Assembly (NCBI GenBank): GCA_021838715.1
Contig: JAKCCX010000001.1
Coordinates: forward strand, 98,243-162,242
Direction of reading: 5' to 3'
DNA from: Pseudomonadota bacterium
GTDB taxonomy: Bacteria; Pseudomonadota; Gammaproteobacteria; Burkholderiales; Burkholderiaceae_F
Length of the DNA stretch: 64,000 nucleotides
Below, one piece after another: positions 56,994-64,000 of the stretch. The position numbers and the translations under genes were made by a program. Under the pieces are notes generated by a model. That model was not told the DNA's origin. It made no database searches and was given only the letters and a program-made list of their open reading frames with translations. The number at the start of each line of letters is the position of its first letter. Position 1 is the first letter of the stretch.

Positions 56994-58273
56994 GCCGCAG
57001 TCCGCTCCAGCTCCCGCGACGCGGCGAGCAAGGCCAGGCGCCCGATCACCCCGTACACGTAGAAACGATTGAGCGCGCAGGCGCCCGGCGCGGCGTGGGT
57101 GTCCGGCAGGTTGCAGCTGCCATCGAACGGCAGGGGGACGAAATGCATGCCCGGCGCATTGAGGTTCTCGTCGACGCCGCGCTCGGGATGCACGCGGTGG
57201 AAACCGCCGACCACGTAGCGGTCGATCATGTAGACGACCGGCTCGGCGACCCCCTGCGAGACGGTTTCATAGGAGGGAACCCCTTCCTGCACGATCACCT
57301 CGGTGACCCGCAGCCCTTCCTTGACCACCGCCATCTTGTTGCGCTGCCTGCGGTTCAGGGATTCGACCTCCGAGGCATCCCGCACCGTCATGATTCCCAT
57401 GCCATAGGTTCCGGCGTCGGCTTTGACGATGACGAACGGGTCCTGCCGGATGCCATGCTCACGGTACTTTTCCCGGATCGCGGCGAGCAGGCGGTCGATC
57501 TGCTGCGCCAGGCATTCGGCGCCGGCGCCCTCGCGAAAATCGATCTCGCCGCAGACCGCAAACAGCGGGTTCACCACCCACGGATCGATTCCGACGAGTT
57601 GCGCGAATTCCGCCGCCACCTCGTCGTAGCACGCGAAGTGCTGCGACTTCCGGCGCACCGACCAGCCGGCGTGCAAGGGCGGCAGCAGAGCCTGGGCAGG
57701 ATCGAGATCGCGCAACATGGGGGGCGTGCCCGCCGACAGGTCATTGTTGAGCAGGACGATGCACGGGTCGAACCCGGCCACCCCCAGCCGCGCCCCGCGG
57801 CGCTCCAGCGGCTCGATCCGCAGGGCATCCCCGCCGGGCAAGGCGACGGCGGTCTCGGCCACGAGTTCCTCGGCCAGGCTGGCGATCCGCACCTCCAGTC
57901 CGGCCGATTCGAGAATGCGCGCCAAGCGGGCGACGTTCTGGAGATAGTAGACGTTGCGGGTATGCCGCTCCGGAATCAGCAGCAGCTTGCGCGCCTCCGG
58001 GCAGGTGCGCTCGATCGCGAACTGCGCGGCCTGCACCGCCGAGGGAAGCGCTTCGTCGGCCAGGTTGTTGAACCCGCCCGGAAACAGGTTGGTATCGACC
58101 GGGGCCAGCTTGAACCCCGCATTGCGCAGGTCCACGGAGGCGTAGAACGGCGGCGTGTGTTCGTGCCACTGGTGGCGAAACCAATGCTCGATCGCCGGCA
58201 TGGCGTCGAGAACGCGCTGCTCGAACTCCAGGGCCGGGCCGGCGACAACCACCGGGGCAGCAGGGCTGGACAA
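56990..58273 (-). CDS. gshA: Glutamate-cysteine ligase (proteobacterial TIGR02049-like form)
   Basis: Upstream of and overlapping gshB; LIPERHTRNVYYLQNVARLARILESAG; FVIVKADAGTYGMGIMTVRDASEV. Confidence 0.9.
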   Translation of the reverse strand: MSSPAAPVVVAGPALEFEQRVLDAMPAIEHWFRHQWHEHTPPFYASVDLRNAGFKLAPVDTNLFPGGFNNLADEALPSAVQAAQFAIERTCPEARKLLLIPERHTRNVYYLQNVARLARILESAGLEVRIASLAEELVAETAVALPGGDALRIEPLERRGARLGVAGFDPCIVLLNNDLSAGTPPMLRDLDPAQALLPPLHAGWSVRRKSQHFACYDEVAAEFAQLVGIDPWVVNPLFAVCGEIDFREGAGAECLAQQIDRLLAAIREKYREHGIRQDPFVIVKADAGTYGMGIMTVRDASEVESLNRRQRNKMAVVKEGLRVTEVIVQEGVPSYETVSQGVAEPVVYMIDRYVVGGFHRVHPERGVDENLNAPGMHFVPLPFDGSCNLPDTHAAPGACALNRFYVYGVIGRLALLAASRELERTAA

Positions 58274-58594
58274 AGGGATTACTCCTTGGGAGGGGGGATC
58301 CGCCCGATTCTATTCCAGGGTCGGAAAACCGCGGAAAACCGCGCCGGACACCGGCCTGCTGACGCCGCGCGCGCACGCCAAACTGAGGATCCGATAAGCA
58401 ATGACGCGAGCCCGCTGCGAAAAACACAACACCCCTCAAGCCGAGGTGGGAATGAGATTGCATAGCGTTTGCAAATGCGGCACCCTTACTCCTGCGACGA
58501 GGTCCCTGCCGTTTTCCCGGACCCCGCCGAGCCGCAGCGCCTCGGCCCCCGCGGGCGCGCTCATCCGCTCCGTTCGTTCCGCAAGGAAGAGACC

Positions 58595-58921
58595 ATGCTA
58601 CCGGACCTCGTGCAGCACCTGGCAAACCTGACCGTGTTCGCGGCCCTCGGTGCCGTTGCCGGCACCGCCTTTCCCATCGCCCTGGTGGGTCGACGCACCA
58701 TGCGCTACGCGGGGCACTACCTGCCCGAAAAGACCCAGAAATGGCGTCAACTTGCCTTTTGGAGTCTGATCGCCGCCTGCGCCGCGATCCCGTGGATCGC
58801 TCTGGCGCTCGGACAGTGGTTCGAGGGCGCGGACATCCACCAGGCCCACGGGGTCGCCATGACGATGGCGGCATTGGTGTCCATGACCTACCTGGTGCGG
58901 CGCTGGCGCCTGTACGGCTGA
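58595..58921 (+). CDS. Small membrane protein of unknown function (about three TM segments)
   Basis: MLPDLVQHLANLTVFAALGAVAGTAFPIALVG...LAFWSLIAACAAIPWIALALGQ...VAMTMAALVSMTYLVRRW; GGAAGAG upstream. Confidence 0.7.
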   Translation: MLPDLVQHLANLTVFAALGAVAGTAFPIALVGRRTMRYAGHYLPEKTQKWRQLAFWSLIAACAAIPWIALALGQWFEGADIHQAHGVAMTMAALVSMTYLVRRWRLYG

Positions 58922-59007
58922 GCGTCTGAGCGGCCGGACCGCCCAGACGTACCGGAACCTTTGCTTTTCCCGGTCGTTCCGGATTACCATGAAGGCGTTA
59001 GCGCACC

Positions 59008-59104
59008 ATCGAGCAACAGGGGGCCGCGGGCAGGTGCCGCGGGCCAAGTTCCGAGCGGGTGATTCAAGGCAGCGCACCCGCAGGGAGGCATCGGCCCCCT
59101 CGAT
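59008..59104 (+). ncRNA. Candidate structured 5' leader of the FIST gene
   Basis: Nested pairing read directly: atcg/cgat (59008-11 with 59101-04), agggggccg/cggccccct (59018-26 with 59092-100), gcgggtg/cacccgc (59055-61 with 59075-81), plus a short ccgcgg-type hairpin at 59024-42. Confidence 0.4.
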
Positions 59105-59116
59105 CAACCGGGAACC

Positions 59117-60265
59117 ATGCCCAACGCTGTCCACTACCTCGACGCAGTCGAGCCCGATCGTGCGCGGGCCGTTTTGCTGGCGTGGAAGACGCAATTCCCC
59201 GCGATGGGGGTGTTCGCGCTGCTTCCCGAACCGGAGGCGCCCGCAGTCGCTACGCTGCAAGCCCTGGCGGCCGAGGTGGACATCCCGATTTTCGGCGGCA
59301 TATTCCCGGCGCTGATCGCCGAACAGGGATTCCGGAACTCCGGCTGCCTGCTGCTCCGCTTCGATGAAGCGCCGTTCGCGGTATTTTCCGACCCGATCAC
59401 GGACGACGGGCGCCATGTCGCCGTCGCGGAGCGGATCGGAGCGCAGATCGCCGCGCAGGTCGCTGCGGCCGACGACGAGTGCACGCTGTTCATGCTGTTC
59501 GACGCACTGGTGCCCGTGATCGGCTCCATGCTCGACGCGCTTTATCTCGAACTTGCCGACCGGGTGCACTACGCCGGCGCAAGCGCCGGCAGCGAATCGT
59601 TCCAGCCCATGCCCTGCCTGTTCGACCGCACCCGGCTTCTGGGCAACCGGGCGCTCTTTCTGCTGCTGCGCAATCACCATGGCGCGATCCTCGAGCATGG
59701 CTATTGCCTGCCGGAGCGCACCTATCTGGCCACCACGACCGAAGGCAACCGGATCACGCACATCGACTGGCGGCCGGCGTTCGACGTCTACTGCGAACTC
59801 GCGCAGGCCCATTACGGCGTCGCGATCACGCGCGACAACTTCTATCGGCATGCCGTCCACCTGCCGTTCGGCATCGTCCGGGCGAACCACAACATCCTGG
59901 TGCGGATTCCCACCACCCTGCATGAAGACGGATCGATCGGCTGCGTGGGGGAGATCCCGCCCCACTCGATGCTGACCCTGCTCGGCGGCCCCGCCGTCGA
60001 CACCCACGACACGGTGGATGCGCTGGTGGAGCGCGTCTCGCGCCTCAACGGCGACGTCGCGGGGCGCAACAAGCTGCTCTTCTACTGCGCCGGGCGCCGC
60101 CTGCACCTCGGGCTGCCCGATGCCGAATCGGAGCTGCGCGAGCTGCATCGCCGCAGCCGCTGCCGCGAAATCGCGGGCGCCCTTTCGCTGGGCGAGATCG
60201 GCGCATCGACCTTGTGGGGGTATCCGCTGTTCCACAACGCCGCGCTCGTCGCCGCGCTCTGGTAA
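59117..60265 (+). CDS. FIST domain protein (NosP-like)
   Basis: DIPIFGGIFPALIAEQGFRNSGCLLLRF; VHYAGASAGSESFQPMPCLFD; FIST_C-like IDWRPAFDVYCEL...HLPFGIVR; ~382 aa. Confidence 0.8.
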   Translation: MPNAVHYLDAVEPDRARAVLLAWKTQFPAMGVFALLPEPEAPAVATLQALAAEVDIPIFGGIFPALIAEQGFRNSGCLLLRFDEAPFAVFSDPITDDGRHVAVAERIGAQIAAQVAAADDECTLFMLFDALVPVIGSMLDALYLELADRVHYAGASAGSESFQPMPCLFDRTRLLGNRALFLLLRNHHGAILEHGYCLPERTYLATTTEGNRITHIDWRPAFDVYCELAQAHYGVAITRDNFYRHAVHLPFGIVRANHNILVRIPTTLHEDGSIGCVGEIPPHSMLTLLGGPAVDTHDTVDALVERVSRLNGDVAGRNKLLFYCAGRRLHLGLPDAESELRELHRRSRCREIAGALSLGEIGASTLWGYPLFHNAALVAALW

Positions 60266-60275
60266 GAGCGGCGCC

Positions 60276-62498
60276 ATGGCAACCGCGACGCCGGCGCTCG
60301 TCAACACCGATCATGTTCTGCCGGTTCTCTACGACCTCCTGCTGACGATCGGCGGCGAAACCAAACTGCGGCCGCTGCTCGCGCGGGTTCTGCAGCGCCT
60401 GCTCTATCACACGTCGTTCCCGGTCGGCATCGCACTCCTCGACCTGACCCACCCGCCCGACGGATCGACGGCGCGCGAAGGCCGCATCGCCGCGGTCGTC
60501 GGCGACTTTCGCCTGCGCGAGCGCGAGGGGCAGGCGCTGCGCATCCCGGCGGCCCTGATGCGGGACGACGTGGTCCGCGAGGAGGACGGGGCGGCCCTGC
60601 TCGCCGAGCTCGGGCTCCCCCGCTACCGTTCGTTTCTCGCCCTTCCGCTCAACGGGACGGGGCTGCTGCTGCTGCTCGCGCCGGTCATTCCGGAAACCCG
60701 CCTGCCGCTTGCCAGCATGTTCCGCCCCGTCCTGGCCCACCTCACCAACGCCGTGCGTCTGTGCCGGGAACGCGAAACGCGGACCGCAAACCTGATCGCC
60801 GCCAACGTCAACCTGGAGGCGCAACGGCATCTGCTGGCCAGCGTCTACGATTCAATGCAGATCGGCGTGCTCATCTCCGACGCATGCGGCACCATCGTCG
60901 CCGTCAACCCGGCGTTCACCCGCATCAGCGGGTACGCGGGCGACGAGGTGATCGGCGCCAATCCGCGGATTCTGTCGTCGGGACGCCAGGACCCGGCGTT
61001 CTACGCCGCGTTCTGGCGCTCGCTCACCCAGCAGGGGTACTGGCAGGGCGAAATCTGGAACCGCCGCAAGAATGGCCAGCTGTGCGCCGAGTGGCTGTCC
61101 ATCACCCGTGTGCGCCACGAGCGCAGCGGGGAGGTCCACTACGTCGCGATCTACTCCGACATCACGGAGCGGAAGGAGGCGCAGCAGCGCATCGACCACC
61201 TCGCGCACTACGATCAATTGACCGGTCTGCCCAATCGCACCCTGCTCTACGACCGATTCCAGCGCGCCGCCGCGTATGCGGTGCGTCACGACGAACAGAT
61301 GGCGATGCTGTTCGTCGACCTCGACAACTTCAAGTACATCAACGACGTCTTCGGCCATTCCGTCGGCGATGCGCTGCTGGCCGAAGTCTCGCGCCGACTG
61401 CGCGACATGCTGCGGGAAACCGACATCCTGAGCCGCCTGGGCGGAGACGAGTTCGTCGCCATCCTGACGGAGGTCCACAATGCCGACGCCGTCACCACCG
61501 TGACCGAGGAACTGGTGCGCGCGCTGCGCCAGCCGTTCCAGATCGACGGCCACACCTTCCATACCGGCAGCAGCGTCGGCATCAGCCTCTATCCGGGAGA
61601 CGGCGCCGACTTCGACACGCTGCTGCGGCACGCCGACATGGCGATGTATCACGCCAAGGCGGCGGGGCGCGACACGTTCCGCTTCTTCACCCAAGCGATG
61701 AACCGGGCGCTGGTCAAGCGGCTGGACCTGGAACAGCGCCTGCGCGCCGCCCTGTCCGAATGCGGATTCCGCCTGCACTTCCAGCCGCAGGTCCGGCTCT
61801 CCGATCGCGGCGTCGAGTCGATCGAGGCGCTGCTGCGCTGGCCGGTGAACGGCGAGCACATGATCCCGCCGAGCGAATTCATCCCGGTCGCGGAGGAAAG
61901 CGGACTCATCGTCCCGCTCGGCAAATGGGTGCTGCGCGAAGCCTGCCGCTGCGCGCAGCGCTGGCGCCAGGCCCAGGGGCGCGACATCCCGGTCGCGGTG
62001 AATCTGTCCGCGGTGCAATTGCGTCGCGGCGACATCGTCGAGACCGTGCGCAATGCCCTGGCGCAGAGCGGATTGCCCGCACACTGCCTGGAACTCGAAC
62101 TGACCGAGGCGATGTTCATCCGCGACGCCGAACGGATGGAGACGGTCGCGCGCGAACTGAAAGGAATGGGCGTCCGGCTGGCGCTCGACGATTTCGGAAC
62201 CGGCTGTTCGAACATGGCATCGCTCAAGCGCATGCAGTTCGACAAGCTGAAAATCGACCGCTCATTCGTGCGCGAGATCGCCGACAGCGCCGAATCGGCG
62301 GCGATCGTCCGCGCGATCGTCGAGATCGGCCGCAGCCTTCGCCTGCTCGTCACCGCCGAAGGCGTGGAAACGCAGGGCCAGGCGGATTTTCTGCGCGGCA
62401 TCGGCTGCGATTTCGCACAGGGATACCTGTTCTTCCGGCCGCTGCCGGAGCATGGCCTGTCGGTGCTGTTGACGGAACCCGGGCGATCGCTGCACTGA
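60276..62498 (+). CDS. PAS-GGDEF-EAL cyclic-di-GMP enzyme
   Basis: PAS segment ISDACGTIVAVNPAFTRISGYAGDEVIG; RLGGDEFVAIL; SIEALLRW; LALDDFGTGCSNMASLKRMQFDKLKIDRSFV. Confidence 0.95.
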   Translation: MATATPALVNTDHVLPVLYDLLLTIGGETKLRPLLARVLQRLLYHTSFPVGIALLDLTHPPDGSTAREGRIAAVVGDFRLREREGQALRIPAALMRDDVVREEDGAALLAELGLPRYRSFLALPLNGTGLLLLLAPVIPETRLPLASMFRPVLAHLTNAVRLCRERETRTANLIAANVNLEAQRHLLASVYDSMQIGVLISDACGTIVAVNPAFTRISGYAGDEVIGANPRILSSGRQDPAFYAAFWRSLTQQGYWQGEIWNRRKNGQLCAEWLSITRVRHERSGEVHYVAIYSDITERKEAQQRIDHLAHYDQLTGLPNRTLLYDRFQRAAAYAVRHDEQMAMLFVDLDNFKYINDVFGHSVGDALLAEVSRRLRDMLRETDILSRLGGDEFVAILTEVHNADAVTTVTEELVRALRQPFQIDGHTFHTGSSVGISLYPGDGADFDTLLRHADMAMYHAKAAGRDTFRFFTQAMNRALVKRLDLEQRLRAALSECGFRLHFQPQVRLSDRGVESIEALLRWPVNGEHMIPPSEFIPVAEESGLIVPLGKWVLREACRCAQRWRQAQGRDIPVAVNLSAVQLRRGDIVETVRNALAQSGLPAHCLELELTEAMFIRDAERMETVARELKGMGVRLALDDFGTGCSNMASLKRMQFDKLKIDRSFVREIADSAESAAIVRAIVEIGRSLRLLVTAEGVETQGQADFLRGIGCDFAQGYLFFRPLPEHGLSVLLTEPGRSLH

Positions 62499-62532
62499 CC
62501 GCGGAACCGATCCAACCCCGACCGCCGGGTCG

Positions 62533-63780
62533 TCAGTAGTTGTTCCCGCGCGCAAGCAGGATCGTCGCGATGCGGACGATGCCGTAGGTGATCCAGTCGA
62601 GCACGCGCTCGCCCCAGGAGCGCTTCGAAAAAAGCAGGGCGTGCAACTGATGCGATCCGGTCTGGATGGCCGTCTCGAGCAGGTTCCGCAGCGCTTCCGA
62701 AAAAGCGCGATCGCGCACCAGCACGTTGGCCTCGCGCGCCAGCAGCAGGCTCAGCGGGTCGATGTTGCTCGACCCGACAGTCGCCCAGTCGTCGTCGACC
62801 ACGGCGACCTTCGCATGGAGATAGCTGTCGCGATACTCGAATATCTCGATCCCCGCATCGAGCAACTGGCCATAGAGCGCGCGTTGCGCGTAATGCTGGA
62901 TGAGGTACTCGATGCGTCCTTGCAGCAGCAGCCGCACGCGCACGCCGCGGTGCGCGGCGCGCACCAGCGCGCGGCGGAACCGCCGCCCCGGCAGGAAGTA
63001 CGCGTTGGCCAGCAGGATCTCGTGCCGCGCCGACCGGATCGCGGCGAGATAGCTGCGTTCGATCGTGTGCCGGTTGCGCAGGCTGTCGCGCAGGAGGAAC
63101 GCGGCGCGCACGCCGTCCGGTTCCGGTGGCGATGGGCGCGGTCGGTGCGGCGGCGGGCCGGACAGTTCGCGCAGGTTCGCGACGCCGATCGACCACCATA
63201 GGCGATGCACCGCGTGCGCGACCGCCGCGACGATCGGCCCCTCACATTGCACCGCGATGTCGAGGCGCGGGCCGATGCGATCGCCGTCATGCTCGTCGCG
63301 CTCGGGATCGTCGTTGACGTTGATTCCGCCGACGAAGGCGATGCGATCGTCGATCACGGCGATCTTGCGATGCAGGCGCCGGAACATATGGCGCCGCGGG
63401 CGCCACCAATGCGCCGGCCGGTAGATCCGTACCGCGACGCCCTGCGGTGCCAGACGACGGACGAGCCGTTGTGCGAAGTCCCCGCCGCCATAGCCATCGA
63501 TCAGAACGCGAACCTGGACACCCCGGGCGGCCGCGGCAACCAGCGCGTCGATCACCCGGCCGCCGATCCGGTCGTCGGCGAAGATGTAGGTTTCGAGGTT
63601 CACGGAATGCCGTGCGCCCGCCACCGCCTCGAGCAGCGCCTCGAAATACGGACCTGCCGACGCGAACAGGCGCAGGCGGTTGCCATCGCGCAGCCGCGGC
63701 CTGGCCAGCGGTTCGAACTTTCCTTCGAGAACCGCGGCGATCAGGCCGGAGGTCGGCCGCGGCGGCGCCGTACGGCTCAC
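62533..63780 (-). CDS. Phospholipase D/cardiolipin synthase (ClsB-like)
   Basis: Two HxK motifs (LHRKIAVIDDRIAFVGGINV; LHAKVAVVDDDWATVGSSNID). Confidence 0.93.
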   Translation of the reverse strand: MSRTAPPRPTSGLIAAVLEGKFEPLARPRLRDGNRLRLFASAGPYFEALLEAVAGARHSVNLETYIFADDRIGGRVIDALVAAAARGVQVRVLIDGYGGGDFAQRLVRRLAPQGVAVRIYRPAHWWRPRRHMFRRLHRKIAVIDDRIAFVGGINVNDDPERDEHDGDRIGPRLDIAVQCEGPIVAAVAHAVHRLWWSIGVANLRELSGPPPHRPRPSPPEPDGVRAAFLLRDSLRNRHTIERSYLAAIRSARHEILLANAYFLPGRRFRRALVRAAHRGVRVRLLLQGRIEYLIQHYAQRALYGQLLDAGIEIFEYRDSYLHAKVAVVDDDWATVGSSNIDPLSLLLAREANVLVRDRAFSEALRNLLETAIQTGSHQLHALLFSKRSWGERVLDWITYGIVRIATILLARGNNY

Positions 63781-64000
63781 GACCACTCCAGATCTGCGAT
63801 CAGGGGCGCGTGATCGGAACAGCGCGCCCACGCCACGCCGCGCGGCACGCGCGCGGCAAGCGCCCGGAACCCGCGGACATAGATCCGATCGAGCGTGAGC
63901 CACGGGGAAAAACTCGGGAAGGTGCGCGCCACGCGGGGTTGCCGGTGCGGCGGCAGCATCCGCTCCGTCCAGGCGGAGGGCGGCATCACCTCCGCCGCCT
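63777..64000 (-). CDS. Endonuclease/exonuclease/phosphatase family protein, C-terminal part (runs off window)
   Basis: LDRIYVRGFRALAARVPRGVAWARCSDHAPLIADLEW; overlaps the cls start (GTGA); clsB-neighbour arrangement. Confidence 0.75.
   Translation of the reverse strand, partial: AAEVMPPSAWTERMLPPHRQPRVARTFPSFSPWLTLDRIYVRGFRALAARVPRGVAWARCSDHAPLIADLEWS

Overview
High-GC window that looks betaproteobacterial from gene content and order. Nearly all of it is chromosomal coding sequence. It carries: proB (partial)-obgE-rpmA-rplU; ispB; a tRNA-Pro(CGG); a crcB/DUF190 pair; a CorC-type transporter; pilB-pilC-pilD-coaE-zapD plus an orphan second PilB/GspE-type ATPase; a Nudix/ThiE-like fusion; a DUF4143 AAA ATPase islet; a DUF815 ATPase; a CHRD protein; a senB-like glycosyltransferase (TIGR04348)/selD/class-I amidotransferase cluster; an MFS gene overlapping a RAYT transposase; dgt-aroB-aroK-pilQPONM; PBP1A and a Kch-type channel; cyaY/lptM/lysA; an OYE-family oxidoreductase; cytochrome c4; engB/hemB; a GT4/metallophosphoesterase pair; the spc+alpha ribosomal block (rplN to rplQ); metW-metX-ptsI-ptsH-EIIA-gshB-gshA; a FIST protein with a PAS-GGDEF-EAL protein; and a PLD-family cardiolipin synthase. 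The best candidates for something undescribed are: (1) a translationally coupled senB-selD pair followed by a class-I glutamine amidotransferase, with no senA in the window; (2) a NosP-like FIST gene next to a bifunctional c-di-GMP enzyme; (3) a ~97-nt strongly base-paired leader just upstream of that FIST gene which I cannot assign to a riboswitch class. No CRISPR, rRNA, prophage or plasmid functions were seen. All product calls come from reading protein motifs; no database search was possible.
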